Source of the DNA: Planctomycetota bacterium | GTDB lineage: Bacteria; Planctomycetota; SZUA-567; H5-PLA8 | Direction: 5' to 3' | Length of the DNA: 64,000 nt | Assembly (NCBI GenBank): GCA_027493525.1 | Contig: JAOSKN010000001.1 | Span: 248,001 to 312,000, forward strand | Part shown: piece after piece, positions 35,369 through 44,369 of the stretch | Position numbering within the stretch: the first letter of the stretch is position 1 | How the letters are laid out: each line of letters opens with the position of its first letter | Program-made: the position numbers and the translations under genes | Notes under the pieces: generated by a model | What the model saw: the letters and a program-made list of their open reading frames with translations, nothing else | Databases searched by the model: none | What the model was told of the DNA's origin: nothing

Positions 35369-35649
35369 GGCGACTTACTCCGAATTCACATTCCTTCTCA
35401 GTACAAAAAACTACATCAAGTTTCATTTTTTTCATATCCTTTTCTCTTAGAAGTGTAACCCCAACCTCACACTAAACATAATGTGCATATCAAACATGTG
35501 CGTTTGAATTATTCTCTTTCGCCTGCTTCAACAACCTCATTTCAGCCTAGGTTGATTTGCAATATCACATAGTGAAGGCAATAATATAAAAAGCGTTAAG
35601 TCGCACAGGCCCATACCGACACGAATAGAAGTCTAACGAGGGATGCGTC

Positions 35650-38600
35650 ATGCGAGCCCTCTGGCCGCCGAAGGTGCATATCTTTATTCCGGGGCTCCTG
35701 GCCCTGTGCGCCGTTTCCGCGTCCCACGCTGAAACCCTGGATGTCTTTAACGTCTCCGATGCCCCCGATCCTTTGCCTCAAGGGGGCGTATCGTTCGTAA
35801 AGGCCAGCGTCCGCTATCCGGCCGTGCTCAAGGACCACGACACGCGAAACCTCACCAGGACGAACGTCGTCGTGGTGCGGCTGCGCGTGACCACTTCGCT
35901 CGGGGCCGTGGTCGCCGACCGGTACGAAGTATTCTCTGCGGATCGACAGGGCCGGCCGGGGCTGAAGACGGAGGACCTCGTTTTCACGTGGGATGGGCGC
36001 AACGAGACCGGGCAGCTCATGCCTCCTGGGCGCTACAATTACGAGGTCCAGGCCCAGTTGCAGCAGATCATCGAGATTCGGGTGTTCAGGACGCGCGTCA
36101 CGCTGGTCATTCCGGTCCTGACCAGCAGCCCCGAACGCGGCAGCATCACGCTCGTTTCGGCGGATGCCGCGCCGCCGCTCATTACGCCGCTGACGCCGAC
36201 GCCCGGCAGCCTGATCGCGGCCCCGCGCCCGGCAATCTCCGCGAGCTTCTCCGACCCCGGCAGCGGCGTCGACCCCGCCAGCGCGACCCTGAGCCTCGAT
36301 GGCGTGGGGCGGCCCATTACGGCGAACGCTGCGGGGTTCAGTTACACGCCGGCCTCCAACCTGGCCCAAGGCACGCACCAGGTCGAGGTACAGGTCTCCG
36401 ACTTCGCCGGCAATCGCGCCACGTCGAACTGGACCTTCTTCATCGATAGCGCAGGCCCGCAGATCACCGCGCTCCTGCCGGCGAACGGGAGCACCACCTC
36501 CAACCCGCGCCCCGCGATGAGCGCAAGCTTCTCCGACCCCGCGCCGGGCTCGGGCGTGGCCCCACTGCGAACGGAGATCCTTCTGGACGGCGCGAACGTG
36601 ACCGGTGGAGCCGTCGTCACCGCGGCAGGCTTCGGTTACGCGCCTGCCGCCGACCTCGCCGAAGGAACGCACGCGCTCCAGGTGACGGTTGAGGACGCCG
36701 CGGGGAACCGGAGCACGGCCGCGAGCGTCTTCACCGTGGACCGCACTCCGCCAAGCCTGGGCGGCTTCACGCCTTCGCCCGGCTCCCTGGTCCGGCTCCC
36801 CACGCCGGCGCTCTCGGCGTCCTGGACCGACGCCGGCAGCGGCATGGCGCCGGCCACCGCGGCGCTGCGCCTGGACGGGAACCTGGTTGCGGCCCAGGCC
36901 GGCCCGACCGGCATCCAGCACGCGCCGCTCTCGGCGCTTAGCGAAGGCGCGCATACGGTCGCGCTCAGCGTCGCCGACCAGGCCGGCAACGTCGCGACCG
37001 CGAACTGGTCGTTCCGCGTCGATACCCAGGCTCCGCAGATCACGAACCTGCTGCCCGCTTCCGGAGGCTGTACGAACGACGCGCGGCCGACCTTCTCAGG
37101 CTTGCTGCGCGACCCGGCGCCAGGAACGGGGATCGCCGCGGTGCGCCTGCTCCTCGACGGCGTGGACGTCTCGGGGCAGGCCCTGATCCAACCCGACCTG
37201 TTCATCTTCCAACCGCCCGCAAACCTGCCCGACGGCGCTCACACCCTGCGCGTCGAGGCCACCGACGCGGCGGGCAACACCGGCGCGGCGATGACCAGCG
37301 TGGAGATCGACACCACGCCGCCTCCGGCGCCGGTCATCGACCAGGTGGTCCGCACCATCGACCGCGTGACGGTCTCCGGCGATTCTCCCGCCGACGTCGT
37401 GGCCATCCTCGCGACCGCCGACGGAGCCGTCGTGGAAAGCGCGATCATCGCCTCGTTCACGGTCGTCTTCGCCAAGGATCAGGCCGAGCAATTCGATTTC
37501 ACGCTCCGCTTCCAGGACTGTGCGGGCAATATCGGCCCCGCGCTGGAAGCCAGCGAGTTCTTTCTTTCCACCAACGAGCCCCTGCGGATTCTGAATGCGG
37601 GCATCCTGGCGCCGCCCGGAGGGAAGAAGGTCGAGCGCGACGGCGTGACGTACCTCAATACCGGCGAGGCCCTCGTGCGCTTCGCGATCTCCGGCGGCGC
37701 GCCGCCTTACACCGCGGACGTAGACGGCGTGACGGCGGCCCCGACCGGCGCGGTCGGCGGTATCTTCGAGGCCACCCTGGGCGGCTTGGACGAAGGCCCG
37801 CGGACGCTCACCGTCAACGCGCGCGATGCGGCCGGCGCGACGGCGTCCCTGCCCCTGGAACTGGTCGTGGACCGCACCCCGCCGGTGCTGACGCTGACCA
37901 GCCACCGCAAGACCTTCCCGCTCGACTATCTCATCACCAACGTCGGAGGGCGAACCCTCCCGGTGACGGGGACGGTCCTGGATTCCGGCGGCAGCGGGCC
38001 GGCGCGAGTGGTGGTCCAGATTTACAACGACGCCAACGACCTCCTCAGCCAGACCCTGCCGCTCGATCCGGCGCTCGATCCCGGCGCCTTCGCTACGACG
38101 GTCGATATCGGCGTCCAGGAACGCTTTTTCCCCGTGCTTGTGCAGGCCTTCGACGACCTCGGGAACGCCAGCCTTGAGACCTTCGAAGTCCGCCTGGACA
38201 ACCAGGCTCCCGGCGTGGACCCCTGGAATCCCAATTCCACCCAGGGCATTCAGAGCGTCAACGGATTCTCCGACGGCTGGTTCCAAATCGATCCTTCGGT
38301 CTGGGACGACCCGGACAGCTTCGTCGATCCATCCTTCTCGAACGTTCTGGCTCTGTATCCCGACCTCGAACGCATGCAGCGCTTCGTCCTGGCGCGGCGC
38401 GGCCAGACCACGCTGCCGGCCTGCTTCTCGGTCCCCCTGCGCGACCTGGCCGGCAACACCGGCGAGTTGCTGATCCATTTCCCCGGGCTCCCCGAGGAGA
38501 GCTACCTGACGCAGGCCATCTCGCCGCTGGTCTTCGCCTTCTCCGGCGGCGACCGGCGGGTGCAGGCCCAGTTTGCGGTGGAGCAGGAACTGCGCGACCG

Positions 38601-39639
38601 GGTCCTGCCGGAGGCCGCGAGCACTTTGCTGCTCAACGCCACCGGGGATGCGCTCTTCGACCTCACCGTCCCCTTCAGCGCCAGCCTGGACAATACGCAT
38701 GAGTTCCTGACGCGCGGGCAGGTGGTCTTCGTGGACGGGTTCGGAAATCCGGACCCCAGCGACGTCCACGACCTCGAGTTGCTCGACCTCAAGGTGGACG
38801 GCCAGAGCATGGTCAACGATACGCGCTGGATCGGCCCGCCGGCGGAAGGATTCCACACGCTGACCCTGACCGCGCGCGTCGAGATCGACGGCCAGCCCGT
38901 GAACGCCTCGGTGGAACAGCAGATCCTCATCCCCGCCCTCGGCCCCGGGCCGGCGCTGGAGAACGGCGTGGTCACGTACTCTCGCTTCTCCCGCGTCTCG
39001 CCCAACGCCGTCGCCCAGCCGCGCACCGACGAGGCCGAACGGCTGGTCGAGGTCTACATCGCCCCGCCGGTGGGCGCCGAGTCCTTCTACCGCCCCACGA
39101 TCGATAACGCGGAGGTGGTCGCCTACGATGCGCTGACCGGGAACGCCACCGTGCGCCTGCTGCCCACCAGCGCCCCGGATGACCCGGTCCACCAAGACGG
39201 CACCACGCCGGGCCTGCTGCCGGTCAATGGATCGCCGCAGATGCTGAACGTGATGCGCGTCCGCCCAAGCGCGCTCCAGCCCGGGACGACGACGCTGCTT
39301 ACCGTCACCGGGGGCGACCTGCAGGATCCTCCCGGCGGCGTGCGCGCCTTCGAGTACAGCAGCGATGAGGATCTGTGGAACCTGCTGAGCGTCACCAACG
39401 AGGCGCACCGCGTCGTCTTCACCCGCGCGGAGGGCGACGAGCCCGCCGCCGGGCCGGATTCGGGCATTTCCGTGCTGCGCATGCGGATCCGCAAGGACCC
39501 GCGGCTTTATTCCGCCGTGGCGGACCTGGACATCGAACTCCGCGTCGGCGCGGACGTCCCGCCCGGCCTGTACGACCTCACCGTCCCCCTGGTCAACGGC
39601 GAGTCCGCGACTCTCCCCAAGGTGCTGCGCGTGCCCTGA
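35650..39639 (+). CDS. Giant exported protein with tandem bacterial Ig-like domains
   Basis: The 1329-residue precursor has a Sec signal peptide (cleavage after SHA, near 27). Residues ~35-165 resemble a FlgD/Ig-like module (FTWDGRNETGQLMPPGRYNYEV). From ~175 to ~560 there are four ~95-residue Ig-like repeats beginning near 175, 270, 367 and 460, each with a proline-rich start (TPTPGSL, LLPANGS, FTPSPGS, LLPASGG), SFSDP or SWTDA, and a closing D-AGN motif followed by FxVD. Further Ig-like and unclassified beta domains fill ~560-1329. No sortase, PEP-CTERM or type IX anchor is visible. A surface adhesin or matrix protein is likely. Confidence 0.82.
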   Translation: MRALWPPKVHIFIPGLLALCAVSASHAETLDVFNVSDAPDPLPQGGVSFVKASVRYPAVLKDHDTRNLTRTNVVVVRLRVTTSLGAVVADRYEVFSADRQGRPGLKTEDLVFTWDGRNETGQLMPPGRYNYEVQAQLQQIIEIRVFRTRVTLVIPVLTSSPERGSITLVSADAAPPLITPLTPTPGSLIAAPRPAISASFSDPGSGVDPASATLSLDGVGRPITANAAGFSYTPASNLAQGTHQVEVQVSDFAGNRATSNWTFFIDSAGPQITALLPANGSTTSNPRPAMSASFSDPAPGSGVAPLRTEILLDGANVTGGAVVTAAGFGYAPAADLAEGTHALQVTVEDAAGNRSTAASVFTVDRTPPSLGGFTPSPGSLVRLPTPALSASWTDAGSGMAPATAALRLDGNLVAAQAGPTGIQHAPLSALSEGAHTVALSVADQAGNVATANWSFRVDTQAPQITNLLPASGGCTNDARPTFSGLLRDPAPGTGIAAVRLLLDGVDVSGQALIQPDLFIFQPPANLPDGAHTLRVEATDAAGNTGAAMTSVEIDTTPPPAPVIDQVVRTIDRVTVSGDSPADVVAILATADGAVVESAIIASFTVVFAKDQAEQFDFTLRFQDCAGNIGPALEASEFFLSTNEPLRILNAGILAPPGGKKVERDGVTYLNTGEALVRFAISGGAPPYTADVDGVTAAPTGAVGGIFEATLGGLDEGPRTLTVNARDAAGATASLPLELVVDRTPPVLTLTSHRKTFPLDYLITNVGGRTLPVTGTVLDSGGSGPARVVVQIYNDANDLLSQTLPLDPALDPGAFATTVDIGVQERFFPVLVQAFDDLGNASLETFEVRLDNQAPGVDPWNPNSTQGIQSVNGFSDGWFQIDPSVWDDPDSFVDPSFSNVLALYPDLERMQRFVLARRGQTTLPACFSVPLRDLAGNTGELLIHFPGLPEESYLTQAISPLVFAFSGGDRRVQAQFAVEQELRDRVLPEAASTLLLNATGDALFDLTVPFSASLDNTHEFLTRGQVVFVDGFGNPDPSDVHDLELLDLKVDGQSMVNDTRWIGPPAEGFHTLTLTARVEIDGQPVNASVEQQILIPALGPGPALENGVVTYSRFSRVSPNAVAQPRTDEAERLVEVYIAPPVGAESFYRPTIDNAEVVAYDALTGNATVRLLPTSAPDDPVHQDGTTPGLLPVNGSPQMLNVMRVRPSALQPGTTTLLTVTGGDLQDPPGGVRAFEYSSDEDLWNLLSVTNEAHRVVFTRAEGDEPAAGPDSGISVLRMRIRKDPRLYSAVADLDIELRVGADVPPGLYDLTVPLVNGESATLPKVLRVP

Positions 39640-39662
39640 CGCACGGGCGCGGCGAACCCACC

Positions 39663-42002
39663 CTACGCCTGCGCCGGGAACACCAGCGGTTCGCCTTCGT
39701 AGCGCACGGCCCGGACGGTCCCGTTCGAGTCCAGTTCCGCGCGCTTGACGCTCGGCGTGCCGCGGTGGATTTCGAGCACCGCGCCGAAGCGCCGCGACGC
39801 GCCGGCGGCGCGGAGCAGCAGCGTGCCGCGGTCCCAGGTGCTCGGATTGCCGGGCGTGCGCCCCCAGTGCGCCTCGAAAGGCGCGTCGCAGGTCGCGCAG
39901 AGTCTGAGCCACAGGTTCGCCTGGATTCGCCAATCGGCCTCGACATGGCGCAGTGGCTCGGCCTTGCGGCGCTGGACGAAGAGCCGCCAGGCGCCGGTCT
40001 CGCGCGGCGCGGGCAGGTCTAGCGGCTTCGAGCCTGGGGCTTCATCGGCCGCGACGAGCAGTTCCCCGCGCGCATGGAAGACGAAACCCGCGCGCCGTTC
40101 GGCGGGCGCCTCCACGCGATCCGAGAACGCCGCCAGCGGGGCGCGGAAGTACACGGTCCGCTCCAGCTTCGCGCCGTCGTAGACCCCTTCCTGCACCGCA
40201 TCGCCGCGGCGGAGGCAGACCTTCCAGAGCGACTGCCGGTAGCCGGTTCGGTCGCCTTCCACGACCGCGCGCGCCCACGGCACGGGAGCGTCCAGGCCGG
40301 ACTCGAAGGCGAGCGACTTCATCGGCCCCTGGTCGATCTCGTCGAGCATCAGCGTGTTGTGCGAGAGCACCCCGTTGAGGAACTGCGCCCAGTCCGTGTC
40401 GCAGGCGCCGGGCAGGCCCATGTCCCACGAGAGCGGCTCGCCGCAGGCCGAGACCGAGACCGAGAGCTTGTCGTGGTGGTGGTGCCCCTGTCCCGGCTGG
40501 TTGTCCTCGCCCCCGAGGAACCAGAGGTTCATGGGGCCGAAGCCGGTCTGACCGCGGAAGGCGGCCATCCGCGCGGCCGGCAGCGGCACGCTCGCGTGCT
40601 CCAGGCGCGCAGGCGCGGGCAGTTCGTCCGGCCCGAAGGCCAGCGCGGCCAGCGAATCCCGGCTCGCGCCGCATCGTTCGTACAGCAGCGCCAGCAGCGG
40701 CCCGTAGCGCTCCGGGTCAAGCCGCCCCGCGGCGTACTCGTAGGCGTGGCGGAACTGCGTCAAGGAGAGCCGGCCGGGGCTGGCGCGGTCGCCGACGGTA
40801 AGCATGCGCAACTCGGGGTCCGCGAGCTTCCAGGGTCCTTCGAAGAGCGCCGCGAAGCGCTCGCGCAGGTCCGCGTCCAGCATCCCTTCGGCCTCGCCCA
40901 GCTCCATCAGCCCGACGATCGGGATCAGCGCATAAAAGTGGTAGAAGGCCGCCGTCTCGAACCAGAAGCCGTCGGGCTTCCCGGTCCGCTCGTCGCGCGG
41001 CGCGCCGCGGGTCAGGAGCAGCCGCAGCCCCGCGCGCTCGCCCGTGAGCGCCTGCTCGACGTACTTCGGTTCGTTCAAGTGCTTGCCGAGCCGCGCGAGC
41101 GCCGCGTCGGCCCAGCAGGACATGTTGTGGACGATCATCACGTTCAGCCAGCGCGAGAGCATCGCGGCGGCGGCCTGGAAACAGTGCGTCCGGACGCCTT
41201 CGCGGACCTCGTCGCTGGAGCCCGGCGCGCCGTCCACCAGTTCGAACGCCTGAAGCAATTGAAGCTGCGCCTGCGCCTCGTAGAGCCCGCCGTAAACGAG
41301 CGTGTACTTCTTCTCGCGGCTCTCGCCCACATCCGGCAGGCGCTCGGGCGCGTACAGGTCCGCGACGCTGTTGCGCAGCCCCGACCAGACCCAGCGGCTG
41401 TAGCGTTCGTCGCCGGTCAGGCGGTAGAGAAAGCCCAGGCTGGTCATCAGCCTACGGGTGCGCTCGTGCTGCAGGATGCCCCAGCCTTTGCGCTCCTCGG
41501 CGTCCAGTTCGCGCCATTCACCCGTCGCGGGAATGTAAGTCCGTTCCGGCTGCGCGGGGTCGAAGCCCAGGTTCAGCCCGCTGCCCTTCCCCATCATGTT
41601 GCAGCGCCCGGCGGTGGGAGCGCGGGAGAAACGCGGCTCTTCCTTCAGCGCCTGCTCGGCCTCCGCCCGCCAGCGGGCCACCGCGCGCGCCGCCCAGGGC
41701 AGCTCGCGCGCCTTGCGCGCCATCTCGCCCGCGCGCTCGGCCCCGATGTAAAGGCTTGGGAAGACGTCCTCGATGGCCGTACCGCGGCTGTCGGCATCAA
41801 GTACGTTCGGCCAGCCGTAGTTCGGGCGTCCGGCGTCCGGGGCGCTGAAAGTCTCGGGCATCTTGGCCTCTCCTCCTCGAATGGGACCATCACGTCGCTT
41901 GGATCGGGGCTCGTCCGCGCGGGCGTTCCAATGGCCCGCGAACAACCCGCACGCTGGCGCGGCTACGATCCGGTGCAGGAACCCTCGGCGCGTGTGGCTC
42001 AC
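39663..42002 (-). CDS. Tat-exported heparinase II/III-like polysaccharide lyase
   Basis: From the GTG at 42002 the 779-residue protein begins with a twin-arginine signal (TRRGFLHRI, hydrophobic stretch, ARA cleavage site near 29). An (alpha/alpha) toroid region (~80-440, with HNMSCWADAAL and the WFETAAFYHFYAL strand) precedes a heparinase II/III-type beta-sandwich (~480-779) with QPGQGHHHHDKLS. It likely eliminates uronate-containing polysaccharides outside the cytoplasm. A very strong internal site, GAGGAGAGG, precedes ATG 41861 (MPETFSAPD), which would give a 732-residue cytoplasmic form. It is divergent from a GntR-type regulator that may control it. Confidence 0.83.
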   Translation of the reverse strand: MSHTRRGFLHRIVAAPACGLFAGHWNARADEPRSKRRDGPIRGGEAKMPETFSAPDAGRPNYGWPNVLDADSRGTAIEDVFPSLYIGAERAGEMARKARELPWAARAVARWRAEAEQALKEEPRFSRAPTAGRCNMMGKGSGLNLGFDPAQPERTYIPATGEWRELDAEERKGWGILQHERTRRLMTSLGFLYRLTGDERYSRWVWSGLRNSVADLYAPERLPDVGESREKKYTLVYGGLYEAQAQLQLLQAFELVDGAPGSSDEVREGVRTHCFQAAAAMLSRWLNVMIVHNMSCWADAALARLGKHLNEPKYVEQALTGERAGLRLLLTRGAPRDERTGKPDGFWFETAAFYHFYALIPIVGLMELGEAEGMLDADLRERFAALFEGPWKLADPELRMLTVGDRASPGRLSLTQFRHAYEYAAGRLDPERYGPLLALLYERCGASRDSLAALAFGPDELPAPARLEHASVPLPAARMAAFRGQTGFGPMNLWFLGGEDNQPGQGHHHHDKLSVSVSACGEPLSWDMGLPGACDTDWAQFLNGVLSHNTLMLDEIDQGPMKSLAFESGLDAPVPWARAVVEGDRTGYRQSLWKVCLRRGDAVQEGVYDGAKLERTVYFRAPLAAFSDRVEAPAERRAGFVFHARGELLVAADEAPGSKPLDLPAPRETGAWRLFVQRRKAEPLRHVEADWRIQANLWLRLCATCDAPFEAHWGRTPGNPSTWDRGTLLLRAAGASRRFGAVLEIHRGTPSVKRAELDSNGTVRAVRYEGEPLVFPAQA

Positions 42003-42032
42003 GTAGCGTTAAGAACTCCATGAGAATAAACC

Positions 42033-42152
42033 ACCTATTACCACTTTAAAACAAGGTTATTTACACCATAAACCTATTAAATGGACTGAAAACCATCCTT
42101 TTTGGTTGACCAAGGGCTCAAAATCAGTTCAAATACCTATCAAGTAGTAGGT
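42033..42152. promoter_or_regulatory. Repeated ACCTATTA-type operator half-sites between heparinase and GntR genes
   Basis: ACCTATTA occurs at 42033-42040 and 42072-42079, and ACCTATCA at 42135-42142. The last is followed after 2 bp by TAGTAGGT (42145-42152), making an imperfect 18-bp palindrome 14 bp before the regulator's ATG. The region is strikingly AT-rich. The layout suits autoregulation of the GntR gene and control of the divergent lyase. Confidence 0.5.
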
Positions 42153-42166
42153 TTTATGGAGACGAA

Positions 42167-43288
42167 ATGGACGTGCCCGCTACTTCCCAACTCGAGCCCG
42201 TGCTGGCCGAGGACCAGGATCTGAACGCGCTGGCCGTCCCCAAGTACAAACGGCTTCAGGTCTTCCTGGAACGCCAGATCCAGCAAGGCATCTACAAGCC
42301 CAGCGCCCAAATCCCCACCGAGAAGGAACTGATGGCGCGCTACGGTTACAGTTACACGACCGTGAACCGCGCGCTCCAGGCGCTCGTGAAGTCGGGGCTC
42401 GTGCGGCGCCGGCGCGGGCACGGAACTTTCGTGATCGGCGCTCCGCCGACCGCCGAACATGCCGCCAGCCCGCTCGCCGTGGACACGACTCTCGCCTACT
42501 TCCACGGGGGCATACCCAACGAGTTTCACCCCTACTATTCGCTGCTGCTGGACGGCTTCATCGCCGGGGGCCAGAAGAACGACGTGGCGCTGAAGTTCGC
42601 CGCGGCGCGCGGGGGCGTGCTGAACCTCGACGAGCGCTTCCTGGCGCGGCACGGGATCGCCGGCTTCGCCAGCAGTTCGATCCGCGCCTCGGAGTGCAAG
42701 GCCGCGCTGAAGCTCGGCATCCCGCTCGTGATGCTGAACGAGATTCGCGAGACCGCGGTGGATCGCGTCTACAGCGACGGGGCGAAGGGCTACCGCATCG
42801 CCGCCGCTCACCTGCGCGACCTCGGCCACCGCAGGCTCGCCGTGATCAACACGCGCGAGAAGCTCCCGGTGTTCGAGGAACTTGCGGAGGTATTCGACTG
42901 CCTTCCCGAGCAGGTCCCGCTGGAGACCTTCTACACAGGGACGTGGGATGAAGAAGCCGGCCGCCGCGCCGCCGCGTGGTGGAAGGCCCTGCCCGACCGG
43001 CCCACCGCGGCCATCGTTGGAGACGACTACCTGCTCCGCGCGTTCCTTCCCGCGCTGGAAGCCGAAGGCGTCTCGGTCCCGGGCGATTTGGCTATCGTCG
43101 GCAAAGGCTCGGTCCTCTCGGCCACCTTCGTCGGCCGCCCGGTCACGATGGTCGAGTACGATCCCAAGTCCATCGGCATCGCCGCCGTGGACCTGCTCGT
43201 CGAACAGCTTCACGGGCGACGCCCCGGCGGGAAACTCGTACTGATTCAGCCCAGACTCGTGGTGCGGGAGACCTGCGGGGGCCGGTAA
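42167..43288 (+). CDS. GntR-type transcription factor with LacI-like sugar-binding domain
   Basis: The 373-residue protein joins a winged helix-turn-helix (~25-93; PKYKRLQVFLERQI, IPTEKELMARYGYSYTTVNRALQAL, RRRRGHGTFV) to a periplasmic-binding-protein-like effector domain (~105-370; DLGHRRLAVINTRE, AIVGDDYLLRAFLPALEAEGVSVPGDLAIVG). This combination typically senses sugars and regulates carbohydrate genes. It lies divergent to the heparinase-like gene across an operator-rich gap, so control by a uronate or oligosaccharide is inferred. Its stop codon overlaps the start of a heptamer chain. Confidence 0.88.
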   Translation: MDVPATSQLEPVLAEDQDLNALAVPKYKRLQVFLERQIQQGIYKPSAQIPTEKELMARYGYSYTTVNRALQALVKSGLVRRRRGHGTFVIGAPPTAEHAASPLAVDTTLAYFHGGIPNEFHPYYSLLLDGFIAGGQKNDVALKFAAARGGVLNLDERFLARHGIAGFASSSIRASECKAALKLGIPLVMLNEIRETAVDRVYSDGAKGYRIAAAHLRDLGHRRLAVINTREKLPVFEELAEVFDCLPEQVPLETFYTGTWDEEAGRRAAAWWKALPDRPTAAIVGDDYLLRAFLPALEAEGVSVPGDLAIVGKGSVLSATFVGRPVTMVEYDPKSIGIAAVDLLVEQLHGRRPGGKLVLIQPRLVVRETCGGR

Positions 43289-43314
43289 TCTGTATTCTGT
43301 GATCTGTGAACTGA
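43287..43314. repeat. Heptamer chain overlapping the GntR-type gene stop codon
   Basis: Units ATCTGTA, TTCTGTG, ATCTGTG, AACTGAA in 7-bp register starting at the stop codon itself. Confidence 0.75.
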
Positions 43315-43392
43315 AGGCGCGCTGATTGGTTGCGCCTCCTTCACGACGCATTCCACGCGAGCACGCATCCCGCCCCCCATTACAATCCGCGC

Positions 43393-44262
43393 ATGTCATT
43401 GCCTCCGCTCCGGCCCGACCGACCCATGCCGCCCACGGCGCCGCAAGCTCCCGCGCAAGACGGCGAGCCGGTCGCTCGCGGGATCCTGCGCGTCTTCCTC
43501 GCCGATTTGCACCTCGACGGCACCGACAGCCCGCGCGCGCGGACCTTCCGCGCGCTCCTGGAACGGCTCGCCGAACAGGCCGCCGTCGACGCCGTCAACC
43601 TCTACCTTCTGGGCGACCTCTTTGAATTCTGGGAGGAGTACCACCGCCAGGCGCGCGAGCCCTACGAGTCCGACTTGCAGGCCCTGGAGGCCGCGCACCG
43701 CGCAGGCGTGAAGATCCACCTCTTCAGCGGCAACCGCGATTTCGCCTACGGCCGCTACGTCCGCGAGCGTCTCGGCGCCGAGCTCGGCGGCGACGGCATG
43801 CGTATTGAACTATCCGATGCACGCAAGGTCTGGCTCGAGCACGGCGACCTGCTTTGCACCGGAGACACCCGCTACCTGCGCTACCGGCGCTGGGTGCGAA
43901 GCTGGCCGGTGCGCCTGCTTTACCGGCTGCTGCCCTGGAGCCTCGCGCGGCGGTTCGTGGGCAACGTCAAGGCCCGCTCGGCGCAGGACAAGGCGAAGAA
44001 GGCCCGGCAGGTCTTTGAGGTCGACGAAGCCGCCGCGCGCCGGCGCATGGAGGTCCACGACTGCCGCCTGCTCATGTGCGGCCACACGCACCGGCCCCTG
44101 GCCAGCGACCTCGGCAATGGTTTCCGCCTCGTCGTATTGCCGGCATGGTGCGAGGTTACTTCCGGATACCGCGAGCGCGTCGGGGCGCTCCAGCCGGTCT
44201 TCATCGAACCCGATGGCACGCCCCGCCCTGCCCGGACCGACGGGACGCCCGCAGACGGTTGA
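43393..44262 (+). CDS. LpxH-like metallophosphoesterase (UDP-2,3-diacylglucosamine hydrolase family)
   Basis: The 289-residue protein has the LpxH-type motif set: FLADLHLD, LLGDLFEFW, SGNRDFAYG, WLEHGDLLCTGDTRYLRYRRWV and CGHTHRP. LpxH removes UMP from UDP-2,3-diacylglucosamine in lipid A synthesis at the inner face of the cytoplasmic membrane. The ~25-residue proline-rich N-terminus is not part of the fold, and the start is uncertain (ATG 43393 or 43426) because no good ribosome binding site is seen. The C-terminus is extended compared with the ~240-residue enzyme. A paralogous phosphatase function cannot be excluded. Confidence 0.82.
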   Translation: MSLPPLRPDRPMPPTAPQAPAQDGEPVARGILRVFLADLHLDGTDSPRARTFRALLERLAEQAAVDAVNLYLLGDLFEFWEEYHRQAREPYESDLQALEAAHRAGVKIHLFSGNRDFAYGRYVRERLGAELGGDGMRIELSDARKVWLEHGDLLCTGDTRYLRYRRWVRSWPVRLLYRLLPWSLARRFVGNVKARSAQDKAKKARQVFEVDEAAARRRMEVHDCRLLMCGHTHRPLASDLGNGFRLVVLPAWCEVTSGYRERVGALQPVFIEPDGTPRPARTDGTPADG

Positions 44263-44303
44263 GGCGGACCCGCGGTCGGCTCGCATTCCTCCCCTTACTT
44301 GCA

Positions 44304-44322
44304 GCCTTCCCGAAAGGAAGGC
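44304..44322 (+). terminator. Hairpin between the LpxH-like gene and pilT
   Basis: A 7-bp perfect stem (44304-44310 with 44316-44322, loop CGAAA) lies ~40 bp after the phosphatase stop. There is no U-tract, so it may act as an RNA-stabilising hairpin rather than a terminator. Confidence 0.3.
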
Positions 44323-44369
44323 GCTCCAAAGCGTAAGAACAGTCTTACTGTGCGCGGCGAAAGGCTCCC

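Noticed and set aside
37096..39933. 945-codon open frame antisense to the Ig-repeat gene
   Set aside because: Composition is that of an antisense shadow, with no start signal, and the sense strand shows clear Ig-like repeats.
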